A DNA stretch of 21,663 bases, from the NCBI GenBank assembly GCA_026645575.1, contig JAPKMW010000144.1:1-21663 (forward strand), in the 5' to 3' direction. The notes below the pieces were generated by a model. The model did no database searches and was not told where the DNA came from. It saw nothing but the letters and a program-made list of their open reading frames with translations. The position numbers and the translations under genes were made by a program. Of the stretch, positions 15,040 through 21,663 are shown piece after piece. This DNA comes from Caldilineaceae bacterium. GTDB taxonomy: Bacteria > Chloroflexota > Anaerolineae > Caldilineales > Caldilineaceae. Each line of letters begins with the position of its first letter. Positions within the stretch are counted from its first letter, which is position 1.

Positions 15040-16017
15040 CTATAGCTTCCCCTGATGGCCGGCGACAATCGCCTCACACAATTCCATTGTCTTTACCGCG
15101 TCATCGATGGTACTCCAGGGCGTCGTATCATTGAGAATGCAATCGACAAAGTGCGTTGTCTCGTTAAACCCTGCCCCGCCAACTGGCGCCAGATCCAGCG
15201 GCGCTTCCACCAACTTGCCGTCGAGGTAAAGCGTCACCTGGGGTTTGCTGGTCAAATCCAGATAGGCTGACATATCATTGGCATGAAGCTCGGCGCTCTG
15301 GATGCGATAACCAACGCCAAAGTGGCTCATCATGACGCCGTGGGTGTGATCGTCAAATTTGATGACCGCATTGTGATGGGGCGCGGGTATGTCAAGCCCG
15401 CGCCAGGTATGGGCATAGACTTCGCTAGCCGTGCGCGCCTCCGCCTGCGTGCGACCGGTCAACCAGCGGATGAGATCGACGTGGTGGATGGCGTCGGAGG
15501 TCAACTCCGGCGGCACCACATCCTGGCGGTTGGCTGGCACCATACCCGACGGCGGTTTGTGATAATTGGCGGCGACCTGGACAGCGCCACCCCGTTCCTG
15601 TGCCAGCCGTCGTACAGCTAGAATTTCGGGAATATAGCGGCGGTTGAAGGAGACAATCGCTTTGCCTTTGCTCTGGTGGGCTGCTTCTACCATTAAGCGC
15701 GTCTCGGCTGCCGTGTAACCGGGCGCTTTTTCAATTGAGGTGTGAAGGTTACGCCCCAGACACTCCTGCACAATCGGCAACAGGTGACCGGCCAGCGTCA
15801 CCACGTAGACCATATCCAGTTGCGTTTTGTCCAACATTGTCCGATAGTCACTAAAAACGGCTTCGGGTTGATGTTTGGCTTGGACCTCCGTCCGGCGCGT
15901 TTCGTCGATCTCGGCAATCGCAACCAGTTTCAGCCGTGGCTCGGCTTTGATCATGGCAAAGTGGCTCTGCGCATGGCCGCCACAGCCGATGACGCCGACT
16001 TTGAGTTCTGCTGTCAT
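15040..16017 (-). CDS. Gfo/Idh/MocA family NAD(P)-dependent oxidoreductase
   Basis: 325 residues. The Rossmann start LKVGVIGCGGHAQSHFAMI (5-23), strand 2 VAIAEIDE, the family's EKxxG signature as EKAPG (96-100, EKP in most members), and SDAIHHVDLIRWL (174-186) with the H-x2-D catalytic pair are all present. These enzymes oxidise or reduce sugars, inositols or sugar-acid derivatives, often at C3. The specific substrate is unknown; genes for GH4 and DUF4432 on the same strand point to glycoside breakdown. The ATG at 16017 follows AAGGAT about 11 bases upstream. Confidence 0.92.
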   Translation of the reverse strand: MTAELKVGVIGCGGHAQSHFAMIKAEPRLKLVAIAEIDETRRTEVQAKHQPEAVFSDYRTMLDKTQLDMVYVVTLAGHLLPIVQECLGRNLHTSIEKAPGYTAAETRLMVEAAHQSKGKAIVSFNRRYIPEILAVRRLAQERGGAVQVAANYHKPPSGMVPANRQDVVPPELTSDAIHHVDLIRWLTGRTQAEARTASEVYAHTWRGLDIPAPHHNAVIKFDDHTHGVMMSHFGVGYRIQSAELHANDMSAYLDLTSKPQVTLYLDGKLVEAPLDLAPVGGAGFNETTHFVDCILNDTTPWSTIDDAVKTMELCEAIVAGHQGKL

Positions 16018-16033
16018 AGGTTTCTATCCTTTT

Positions 16034-16162
16034 GTTCACAGAGACCACAGAGAAAGCGCAGAGATACACAGAGTTGTTATAGAGATGTACAGAGACGTAT
16101 GGAGGCAAGTTGTAGATTCAATCTCTGTGAATCTCTGCGTCTCCTTTGTGGTCTCTGTGAAC
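16034..16162. repeat. CACAGAGA-word inverted repeat
   Basis: Left 16034-16076 and right 16119-16162 are largely complementary; the outer ends (GTTCACAGAGACCACA and complement) match perfectly and the inner part with small indels. The arms are made of degenerate CACAGAGA/GCAGAGA words. It runs from just before the oxidoreductase start to the last base before the creatininase-family gene stop at 16163. Confidence 0.85.
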
Positions 16163-17026
16163 CTAATCAGTTGGGAAAGACAACGGGAAGGTCGGTGGTT
16201 GCGCCATACGGGACGTGCGCTGGGCGATCTTGCGGTCGTAATATTCAGACACAAAGTTCGCCAGGTTGCGACTCGCTTCTTCCCAGGCGAGTTTGCCCTT
16301 TTCCGCCGTCGCTTTTTCAGCCTCGCCCATGACGCCGGTGTCGCTGTATTGGCTCGTCCACTCGACCAGCCCCATTGGCCCGCTGCCAAAGAGGTCGGTG
16401 TAGATGTATTTGGAGCCGTACTGATTCGTCTTGGCGATTTCCGTTTTGATCTTGTCCATGCGCACACTCTCCGGTGAGAGATACATAAGCATGGAAGTTT
16501 CCAACTCACAGGCGTGGGCGCAACCGCCGGGGAAGATGCTCTCGCGCCACTGGGGCATAAAGTCGGGGTTGACCGTTAACATTTGCCACCAGCTACAAAA
16601 GGCGCAACTGGCGTCCGTCTCGACCACCAGACGGCGGGCAACCAGTTCGCAGAGTGGATGGTTGGAGCCGTGACCGTTGACAATGATCATCTTCTTAAAA
16701 CCGTGATAGGCCAGGCTTTTGCAAATATCCAGCACATATTGGATGAAATGTTCAAAGTGAATGTTGAGCGAGCCGGGGAAATCCATGACATGGTGGACAT
16801 AGCCATAACTCACCGGCGGCAGCACCAGGCTGATGTCGGGCCGCAAGCGGGCCGCTTCGGTAGCGACGGCGTTGGCGCAGAGGTGATCGACCTTGAGCGG
16901 CAAGTGATGTCCATGTTGTTCAACCGAGCCAGTGGGGATGATGGGAATTTTGCCCATCGCCACCGCTTCGTTGACTTCGGGCCAGGTCAGTTCGTCAAAT
17001 TTGTAAATGTCGCGCACAGCGGGCAT
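16163..17026 (-). CDS. Creatininase-family amidohydrolase
   Basis: 287 residues from the ATG at 17026, chosen because AGGAG lies nine bases upstream and a promoter lies between it and an upstream in-frame ATG at 17110. Metal-site residues of the creatininase fold are visible: E36 and H38 in TGSVEQHGHHLPLKVDH, D47 in the same stretch, H119 in NGHGSNH, and the acidic pair in HACELETSMLMYL (174, 176; the usual HAGE has Cys for Gly here). The family hydrolyses creatinine and other cyclic or linear amides. Members next to sugar genes have unknown substrates, and creatinine itself is unlikely here. It is first in the minus-strand sugar module. Confidence 0.9.
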   Translation of the reverse strand: MPAVRDIYKFDELTWPEVNEAVAMGKIPIIPTGSVEQHGHHLPLKVDHLCANAVATEAARLRPDISLVLPPVSYGYVHHVMDFPGSLNIHFEHFIQYVLDICKSLAYHGFKKMIIVNGHGSNHPLCELVARRLVVETDASCAFCSWWQMLTVNPDFMPQWRESIFPGGCAHACELETSMLMYLSPESVRMDKIKTEIAKTNQYGSKYIYTDLFGSGPMGLVEWTSQYSDTGVMGEAEKATAEKGKLAWEEASRNLANFVSEYYDRKIAQRTSRMAQPPTFPLSFPTD

Positions 17027-17081
17027 GCTGAGTTTCTCCTTGTGGTGAACCGGCGAAAAAGGGAAAAGGACGTTGATCGGG

Positions 17082-17110
17082 ATTGTAGCGGAAAACGGCA
17101 AACGGGGCAA
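17082..17110 (-). promoter_or_regulatory. Putative sigma70 promoter of the creatininase/sugar module
   Basis: Minus strand TTGCCC (17105-17110), 17-base spacer, TACAAT (17082-17087). Transcription would start near 17075, leaving a leader of about 50 bases before the ATG at 17026. It uses the same TTGCCC -35 word as the promoter at 2876-2904. Confidence 0.6.
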
Positions 17111-17184
17111 CTGGAAAAAAAAGATGAGTCAGAGGGTCGGTTCTTTGATATTAGTTTGGTAGATGAAAGCTGGTTAATCGCCTT

Positions 17185-17214
17185 TTGTGGCAGGACCGTG
17201 TTGTACCTTATAAT
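17185..17214 (+). promoter_or_regulatory. Putative promoter of the carbonic anhydrase gene
   Basis: A perfect TATAAT (17209-17214) with TTGTGG (17185-17190) 18 bases upstream. The start near 17221 leaves a leader of about 40 bases containing AAGGAG. This rules out initiation at upstream in-frame codons around 17185. Confidence 0.6.
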
Positions 17215-17259
17215 AAGGCTTCGGTTTTGTCAGCAAACTTAAGTAAGGAGAAATCATTT

Positions 17260-17970
17260 GTGGCTATGCCTATATTGCTCAACCGCCGTCGCTTTCTCTA
17301 TGGTTCTACGCTAGCTGTTGGCGCTACGCTAGGTGGTTGTGTTGCTCCGCTCCAGGCCCCGCTGCCGGTGGAGGAACCTGTGCAAAATGCTCAGGAAGCG
17401 TTGGAACGGTTGTTGGCTGGCAATCAGCGCTATGCAGCGAATCGTTCCCTACCTGTTAATGAATCAAGCCAACGGCGTAGCGAAGTGGCGCAAGGGCAAC
17501 AGCCCTTTGCCACGATCTTTAGCTGTGTTGATTCACGCGTGCCGCCGGAATTGGTCTTTGATCGTGGCTTGGGTGATCTCTTTGTCATCCGCACAGCAGG
17601 ACATGTGATTGATGAAGCCGTGTTGGGCAGCCTGGAATTTGGCGTGGCCGAGTTACAGATTCCATTGCTCATGGTTTTAGGTCATGCGAGTTGCGGCGCC
17701 GTGAAAGCAACCTTGGAAGCCGTGGAGCATGGCGCTGAAGCGCCGGCCAGCATCGGTTATTTGGTCAATGGCATCAAACCGGCAATTGAACTGGCCGCAG
17801 AACAACCAGGTGATGCGCTCGATAACTCGATCAAGGCCAACATCACCCTCACCGTCAATCGTCTGCGAGAGACAACCATTTTGGCCAAAGCAGTGGCGCA
17901 AGGTCAGTTGCTGATCGTCGGCGCGCGCTATAACTTGGAGACCGGCGCCGTGGAGATGATCGAAAGCTAA
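17260..17970 (+). CDS. Beta-class carbonic anhydrase with Tat-like lipoprotein signal
   Basis: 236 residues from GTG at 17260, nine bases after AAGGAG (an ATG at 17266 is the alternative). It interconverts CO2 and bicarbonate. Zinc ligands C89 in FSCVDSR, H142 and C145 in LGHASCGAV, and the D91-R93 dyad are intact, and DRGLGDLFVIRTAGHV is typical. The N-terminus NRRRFLYGSTLAVGATLGGC has a twin-arginine-like RRxFL motif, a hydrophobic core and a lipobox-like LGGC with Cys27. It should therefore be folded, exported by Tat and lipid-anchored outside the membrane. The same-length C-terminus ends VGARYNLETGAVEMI as in the family. It is monocistronic with its own promoter and terminator. Confidence 0.93.
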   Translation: MAMPILLNRRRFLYGSTLAVGATLGGCVAPLQAPLPVEEPVQNAQEALERLLAGNQRYAANRSLPVNESSQRRSEVAQGQQPFATIFSCVDSRVPPELVFDRGLGDLFVIRTAGHVIDEAVLGSLEFGVAELQIPLLMVLGHASCGAVKATLEAVEHGAEAPASIGYLVNGIKPAIELAAEQPGDALDNSIKANITLTVNRLRETTILAKAVAQGQLLIVGARYNLETGAVEMIES

Positions 17971-18020
17971 TTGGTGTCTGTATGCTTTGTTTGGCATGAC
18001 AGCGCTTCTTCATTGCTATG

Positions 18021-18092
18021 CCGGCAGTCACAATTAAGCCTGGGGACCCACACCAGCCCTGGATTGGTAGTGACTGCCGGATATTATTTTTT
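18021..18092 (+). terminator. Terminator of the carbonic anhydrase gene
   Basis: CCGGCAGTCAC (18021-18031) pairs perfectly with GTGACTGCCGG (18070-18080), followed by ATATTA and six T residues ending at 18092. The 38-base interior has partial CCTGG-type pairing. It lies between convergent genes, five bases before the Rieske stop codon. Confidence 0.75.
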
Positions 18093-18096
18093 CCCA

Positions 18097-18531
18097 CTAT
18101 ATATGTAGGACAACGAACTCGTCTTCGACGGTAACCGGAAAGGTTTCGACTGAGGGATCTTCCTCATCGGCGCCAATGGTTTGTTTTACCAGTTCACCAC
18201 CGCGTTCTACTGTGACTTCATAAGTTTTGACGCGCAACTTGTGTGGATTAAAGACCGAACGCCCTGTCGTCAAATCAAATTCCCAACCATGCCACGGACA
18301 GCGAATGATCTCACCATCGCGATCCCAGATGTATTGCCCCGGCTGGCTCGGCAGCGTTGTCCCGGTGACATGCCCGCGGCAGAGCGGCGCCAGTTGATGG
18401 GGGCAGGCATTACGCAAGGCGTAGTATTTGCCGTGAATATTAAAGACGCCGATCGAGCGGCCATTGATCTCAACAAGCTTGCGGGCGCCAACCGGCAACT
18501 CGCTGACCGGACTGATAATATGTTTTGTCAC
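18097..18531 (-). CDS. Small Rieske [2Fe-2S] ferredoxin-like protein
   Basis: 144 residues. Both cluster-binding loops are intact: C43-x-H45 in NACPHQLAPLCRG and C78-x2-H81 in IRCPWHGWEFDLTTG. The PWHGWEFD form is that of Rieske ferredoxins serving ring-hydroxylating oxygenases and related enzymes; there is no catalytic oxygenase domain and no membrane helix, so it is a soluble electron carrier or a subunit of an enzyme encoded elsewhere. A polar insertion (TGTTLPSQPGQYIWDRDGE) separates the loops. The GTG start at 18531 has AAGGA eight bases before it. Its partner is not in the window. Confidence 0.92.
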   Translation of the reverse strand: MTKHIISPVSELPVGARKLVEINGRSIGVFNIHGKYYALRNACPHQLAPLCRGHVTGTTLPSQPGQYIWDRDGEIIRCPWHGWEFDLTTGRSVFNPHKLRVKTYEVTVERGGELVKQTIGADEEDPSVETFPVTVEDEFVVLHI

Positions 18532-18698
18532 AATTGCTTCCTTCTCGTTTTACTTTACGTAAGTTGAATCAACAACTTATCGCGCTTGTTGCTGCCAGTA
18601 TCCGGCAAATGACGGTAGAAACAAGGTTCGTTACAAGGTAGGATGGAAACCGGTGTAAACGAACGGCTGTTGGCAATAGCTATAATTTGAGGGATTTT

Positions 18699-19472
18699 AT
18701 GAATGGCATCACCTTGGTCGAAATACTCTTGGGGGTTTTCCAAATTCTAGCCCTGGTGTGGCCGGTTTGGGTAATCATGGGGGTAATGATAACAGCGCGT
18801 TTGCTGCGAAAACTCTACTTGGCTCGTCGTTTTCAAAAGGCTGGTATGCTGGACGTTGACCGCTTTACCGGACGCCAGTTTGAGCAATATTTGCAATTTC
18901 TCTTTGAAAAATTAGGTTTCAAAACCACGTTAACGCCACCACAAGGCGATTTTGGCGCCGATCTCATTTTGGAACGCGATGGTCTGCGCACAGCGGTTCA
19001 GGCCAAACGCTTTGCCGGCACAGTCGGCGTTGATGCCGTGCAACAAGTTGTCGCCGCCATGCCCTTCTATGAGTGCAATCGTGCGATTGTGGTGACCAAT
19101 AGTTACTTCAGTCAACGGGCCAAGGATTTAGCCAGAGCCAATCAGGTCGAATTGTGGGATCGCAAAAAGCTAACAAGTATTGCCTTATCGCTTCATCAAC
19201 TTGAGGCAATCCCACCCATGCTGCGCATTACCCAACCGCTACCCGTTCAACCGATGGAACCGCCTGCTATTTCACCCGTAGCACGAGTGATGACAAATTC
19301 CAAGCTTGCACAAACCGATAGCATTTGCAAAGTTTGTGGCGCTCCTGTTACCCCTGGTGTTCGCCGCTATTGCCTCGACCAATCGAATCGCTTTGGTGGC
19401 GAAGTCTACTGTATTCAACACCAGAAACAGTTCAAAGAACGGCCAAGCGCGCTTGACCTGGTTACGAATTAG
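18699..19472 (+). CDS. Membrane-anchored Mrr-like restriction endonuclease-fold protein with C-terminal zinc ribbon
   Basis: 257 residues from ATG 18699, five bases after GAGGG (a TTG at 18687 is the alternative). Segment 4-35 is a strongly hydrophobic membrane anchor, followed by a basic stretch (ARLLRKLYLARRF). Residues ~55-160 are an Mrr-type nuclease domain: FTGRQFEQYLQFLFEKLGF, GDFGADLIL (D88), then the QAK active-site motif in RTAVQAKRF (101-103), VDAVQQVVAA and AIVVTNSYFSQRAKDLA. The C-terminal ~50 residues carry CKVCGAP plus a later Cys and a C-x2-H, a likely zinc ribbon. Mrr-domain proteins cleave DNA, often modified DNA; a membrane-tethered form may act on incoming DNA (inference). 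No methylase lies nearby. Confidence 0.88.
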   Translation: MNGITLVEILLGVFQILALVWPVWVIMGVMITARLLRKLYLARRFQKAGMLDVDRFTGRQFEQYLQFLFEKLGFKTTLTPPQGDFGADLILERDGLRTAVQAKRFAGTVGVDAVQQVVAAMPFYECNRAIVVTNSYFSQRAKDLARANQVELWDRKKLTSIALSLHQLEAIPPMLRITQPLPVQPMEPPAISPVARVMTNSKLAQTDSICKVCGAPVTPGVRRYCLDQSNRFGGEVYCIQHQKQFKERPSALDLVTN

Positions 19473-19500
19473 AAGTCATGAAACCAATTTCAGAAAATGT

Positions 19501-19530
19501 TTGCCAAAGTAACAGACTAACACTTACAAT
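19501..19530 (+). promoter_or_regulatory. Putative promoter of the DUF4160-DUF2442 pair
   Basis: TTGCCA (19501-19506), 18-base spacer, TACAAT (19525-19530), each box a 5/6 match. The start near 19537 gives a leader of about 25 bases, so the pair can be transcribed independently of the Mrr-like gene. Confidence 0.5.
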
Positions 19531-19561
19531 TCTATCATGATAACCTTGACTGGATTCTTGG

Positions 19562-19789
19562 ATGCCGAGAATTGCCGAAATTGACGGCATTGTCGTAAGT
19601 ATCAATTTTGATGACCATGCCCCACCCCATTTCCATGCCAGGTATCAAAGTGAGTCGGTCTCAATCGAAATTGAAACCGGAAGAGTGATCGGAATAATGG
19701 GCCGCAATCAGTTAAACAAAGTCGAGCAGCGGCGGATGAATAACTTGCACTACCTGCGGTCCAAATGGAAGGAATTTGGAGGCGCCTGA
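19562..19789 (+). CDS. DUF4160 domain protein
   Basis: 75 residues, the full length of this small family. The signature is clear: MPRIAEIDGIVVSINF, then DDHAPPHFHARYQSESVSIE and GRVIGIMGRNQLNKVEQRRM. DUF4160 proteins are commonly encoded beside DUF2442 proteins, as here, and such pairs behave in genomes like small toxin-antitoxin-type modules; I know of no settled biochemical activity. The histidine-rich DHAPPHFHA could bind metal or nucleic acid (inference). The TGA stop shares its A with the ATG of the next gene, so translation is coupled. Confidence 0.88.
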   Translation: MPRIAEIDGIVVSINFDDHAPPHFHARYQSESVSIEIETGRVIGIMGRNQLNKVEQRRMNNLHYLRSKWKEFGGA

Positions 19790-20118
19790 TGTTTACACCA
19801 CTGGAAATCACAAAAGCTGAGTTTCTTGAAGGCTATCGTTTCCTCATTTGGTTCAACGATGGCGCCGTAAAATTGGTTGATCTGGCTGGTTATTTGCACA
19901 AGCCCCATCTTGCGCCACTGAAAGAACATGACCGGATCAGACGTTTCCAACTTTTGCTTGGCACCATTGAATGGGAAGGCGAAATTGATATTGCCCCTGA
20001 GTATCTCTACAACATTGCCATCGGCACATTACGAACCGGCAACCGCGCCCAGTGGGAATGGGGGGAACCATACCCACAAGCGGCATTACAACCGCAACCT
20101 GAGGCAGTCCTAGCCTAG
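19789..20118 (+). CDS. DUF2442 domain protein
   Basis: 109 residues from the ATG at 19789, which overlaps the preceding TGA by one base and has GGAGG six to seven bases upstream. An upstream in-frame ATG at 19765 lies inside the previous gene. The core (FTPLEITKAEFLEGYRFLIW, then GAVKLVDLAGYL, with EWEGEIDIAPEYLYNIA near the end) fits DUF2442, small alpha/beta proteins of unknown function paired with DUF4160. The C-terminal ~20 residues are a Pro/Gln-rich tail. Its last nine bases overlap the tail of the convergent amidohydrolase gene. Confidence 0.88.
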   Translation: MFTPLEITKAEFLEGYRFLIWFNDGAVKLVDLAGYLHKPHLAPLKEHDRIRRFQLLLGTIEWEGEIDIAPEYLYNIAIGTLRTGNRAQWEWGEPYPQAALQPQPEAVLA

Positions 20119-21201
20119 CCCATAAAACTCCCGCGCATTCTCAAAGAAGATCCGATCATGCAGCTTTTGTGGCAGTTTCGGAAACGCATGGGTTGGTGAA
20201 TCAAAATCCCAGTGCGGATAGTCGCTGGCGAACATGAGCAGATGTTCGGCGTCCATCATCTCTAGCATCCAAAGCAGGTGTTGATCATCCGCCGGGCGTT
20301 CCAGTGGTTGACTGGAAAGGCGCACATGGTCGCGTAGATATTCACTAGGGGTCTTGCGCACCCAAGGCACTTCCATGCGCAGCGCTCGCCACTCTTGATC
20401 CAAGCGCCACAACAACGCCGGCAACCACGAAACGCCGCCTTCTACCAAGACCACCTTGAAATTGGAGAAACGTTCAAAAACGCCTTCGGTTAAAAAGCTG
20501 ACCAGATGGGCCTGAAAACTCAACGAGAGACAAGTGTGCCACTCAATATAATGAGTCGGGTAGCCAGGGGAGGGTTGGACGTTGATGCCCATGCCGTCGG
20601 TGCCGGGGTGAATGGCGAGGGGTAGGCCGTATTTGTTGCACATCTCGTAGATCGGGTAATACTGGCGCTGCCCAAAGGGCGCACGGGCGCCGGAGTCGGT
20701 CATTACCTGGATAAAGTGGGGATGATCGGCCCAGCGTTCGATCTCTTTGGCCGCGGCTTGCGGATCTTGATGGGCAATGGTAATCGAACCTTTGAAGAGG
20801 CCATCGTGGTTGTACTTGGTAAGCCAGGTGTCGGCCAGCCAGTCGTTATAGGCGGCGGCAATCGCCGTGCCAAAGTCCGGGTCCGGGTGGAGATTGCAGA
20901 AGGCGCGCGGCAGGAGAATGGCATGGGCAATGCCGTACTTGTCGATCAACTGCTCACGCAAAAAATCCGGGTCAGCGCCGGCAGGCAGACCAGAGGGTGG
21001 ATTGGCGTCTAGTCGGTTGCCATGCACGGGGTTGCCAAAGAAACCCCGTCCGCCGCCCTTAAAACGATCGCGCCAGGGCATGTCCATATAGGCGCGGATT
21101 TCGTCCTGATTGCGGGGAAAGACATGGACATCACAGTCGATAATGCCGGTACGCGCCGGCGGCATTAGTAGCACAGGCCGTTCTTGGGTCAATACGGTCA
21201 T
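20110..21201 (-). CDS. Amidohydrolase-2 family metal-dependent hydrolase/decarboxylase (ACMSD-like TIM barrel)
   Basis: 363 residues. The barrel opens with GIIDCDVHVFPR (D-x-D-x-H, residues 20-30), the first metal site; LAIHPGTD gives the strand-5-like histidine, and LLMFASDYPHWDFD near the C-terminus supplies the catalytic aspartate. Family members include aminocarboxymuconate-semialdehyde decarboxylase and related ring- or carboxylate-processing enzymes; the substrate cannot be read here. The ATG at 21201 follows AAGGAGGAACA, a near-perfect Shine-Dalgarno. It is 12 bases downstream of the MazG-like gene, so the two form an operon. Its stop region overlaps the convergent DUF2442 gene by nine bases. 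Confidence 0.9.
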   Translation of the reverse strand: MTVLTQERPVLLMPPARTGIIDCDVHVFPRNQDEIRAYMDMPWRDRFKGGGRGFFGNPVHGNRLDANPPSGLPAGADPDFLREQLIDKYGIAHAILLPRAFCNLHPDPDFGTAIAAAYNDWLADTWLTKYNHDGLFKGSITIAHQDPQAAAKEIERWADHPHFIQVMTDSGARAPFGQRQYYPIYEMCNKYGLPLAIHPGTDGMGINVQPSPGYPTHYIEWHTCLSLSFQAHLVSFLTEGVFERFSNFKVVLVEGGVSWLPALLWRLDQEWRALRMEVPWVRKTPSEYLRDHVRLSSQPLERPADDQHLLWMLEMMDAEHLLMFASDYPHWDFDSPTHAFPKLPQKLHDRIFFENAREFYGLG

Positions 21202-21213
21202 TGTTCCTCCTTC

Positions 21214-21522
21214 TTACATCCAGCCCGTATGGCTGCGGTTTTTGTTATTTTCGACAATCTGCGTCAAGACCTCTTCCGCGTTGACGCCCATCATCTGGCA
21301 AAGTCCCAGGCAGTAGACCATTAAATCACCGATGGCGTCCGTAATTTCGTCCCGTTGATCAATCTCCGCCGCCGGCAATTTGTTGCTGTTCTTGTAGGCG
21401 TGGGCCAGTTCGCCCAACTCTTCGACCATGAGAACAATTTCTTTGCCGATGTCGGTCACGTTCCAGCCCCGGCGCACTTTGTTGTTGTAGATTTCCTGTT
21501 GGAGTTCACATAGGTCGATCAT
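21214..21522 (-). CDS. MazG-like nucleotide pyrophosphohydrolase
   Basis: 102 residues, a single all-alpha NTP-PPase (MazG-like) domain. The metal-binding EExxE is VEELGELAHAYK (E34, E35, E38) and the partner ExxD is DEITDAIGDLMVYCLGL (E59, D62, with D66). These enzymes hydrolyse nucleoside triphosphates, often non-canonical ones, to monophosphate and pyrophosphate. The N-terminal IDLCELQQEIYNNKVRRGW and the tail VENNKNRSHTGWM are usual for the short bacterial form. The ATG at 21522 has a weak GAGAAA upstream. It is cotranscribed with the amidohydrolase 12 bases downstream, with no obvious metabolic link. Confidence 0.9.
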   Translation of the reverse strand: MIDLCELQQEIYNNKVRRGWNVTDIGKEIVLMVEELGELAHAYKNSNKLPAAEIDQRDEITDAIGDLMVYCLGLCQMMGVNAEEVLTQIVENNKNRSHTGWM

Positions 21523-21543
21523 GGTTGTTTCTCGGTTCGGTGG

Positions 21544-21617
21544 TGTAGGGGCGCGGATTCAGGGAGCGCGGATCATAGGCCGCACAAATCCGCGCTCCCT
21601 GAATCCGCGCCCCTACA
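21544..21617. repeat. Perfect 30-bp inverted repeat with internal GCGCGGAT words
   Basis: Arms 21544-21573 and 21588-21617 are exact reverse complements over 30 bases with a 14-base loop. Each arm contains GCGCGGAT twice, 15 bases apart. The arm outer end reads TGTAGGGGCG. It lies upstream of the MazG-like gene and may include the stop codon of the next minus-strand gene. Confidence 0.92.
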
Positions 21618-21663
21618 TCGCCGAGCCAATGGCGCGCGAGTAGGGTCGTTGCCAACCCTCACG
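21613..21663 (-). CDS. Possible C-terminal tail of a minus-strand gene entering from the right edge
   Basis: Reading leftward from the window edge, one frame gives 16 residues (REGWQRPYSRAIGSAM) and then TAG at 21613-21615. The neighbouring genes are on the same strand, so a further gene ending here is plausible. Too short to identify; another frame is also open, so this is tentative. If real, its stop codon lies inside the 30-bp inverted repeat. Confidence 0.3.
   Translation of the reverse strand, partial: REGWQRPYSRAIGSAM

Noticed and set aside
16034..16162. Insertion sequence or MITE with terminal repeats
   Set aside because: No transposase and no target-site duplication seen; the arms are word repeats rather than unique termini.
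17185..17259. N-terminal extension of the carbonic anhydrase frame
   Set aside because: A perfect TATAAT and the Shine-Dalgarno lie within it, so translation must begin downstream at 17260 or 17266.
18681..18686. TATAAT as -10 box of the Mrr-like gene
   Set aside because: The transcript would start at or after the Shine-Dalgarno, and no -35 box lies at suitable distance.

Overview
The window looks like a chromosomal segment of a free-living bacterium with moderate to moderately high GC. Starts are a mix of ATG, GTG and TTG, many genes have clear Shine-Dalgarno sites, promoters are sigma70-like, and the tRNA genes do not encode CCA. The gene families (Cys-less ArsA/Get3 ATPase with an HSP20-like tail, Uma2, DUF4432, DUF4160/DUF2442, Tat-type lipoprotein carbonic anhydrase) and the many short-word repeat hairpins between genes remind me of Chloroflexota (Anaerolineae/Caldilineae-like). 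That assignment is inference; there is no rRNA or marker phylogeny here. I see no phage genes, transposase, CRISPR array or replication origin.

Layout. 1-299: start of a SpoU/TrmH-type RNA methyltransferase gene running off the left edge. 397-2836 (minus): an N-carbamoyl-amino-acid amidohydrolase followed by a class III aminotransferase, a plausible pair for hydantoin or reductive pyrimidine breakdown. 3126-3671 (plus): a small DUF4870-like membrane protein. 3767-4105: a tRNA unit with a near-consensus promoter, initiator tRNA-fMet, a second CAU tRNA with two stem mismatches, and a strong terminator. 4308-9329 (minus): a membrane protein, an ArsA/Get3-like ATPase, a membrane-anchored methyltransferase, TruD and a LON-domain protein. 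9330-9687: a long divergent intergenic region with a possible operator and a foldable element. 9688-11618 (plus): a GT2 glycosyltransferase and a methyltransferase. 11689-17026 (minus): creatininase-family hydrolase, Gfo/Idh/MocA oxidoreductase, DUF4432 mutarotase-like protein, Uma2 protein and GH4 glycosidase, probably a sugar or sugar-acid module without a visible transporter. 17260-17970 (plus): exported beta-carbonic anhydrase, convergent with a small Rieske ferredoxin (18097-18531, minus). 18699-20118 (plus): membrane-anchored Mrr-like nuclease and a coupled DUF4160/DUF2442 pair. 20110-21522 (minus): MazG-like pyrophosphohydrolase and an amidohydrolase. 21613-21663: possible tail of one more minus-strand gene.

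The most unusual signal is between the genes. At least seven gaps carry long inverted repeats, several with perfect arms of 25 to 31 bases. The arms are themselves built from degenerate 7- or 8-base tandem words. The word differs at every site while the architecture stays the same. Most sit just 3' of a gene, but one lies between divergent genes, so simple termination does not explain them all.
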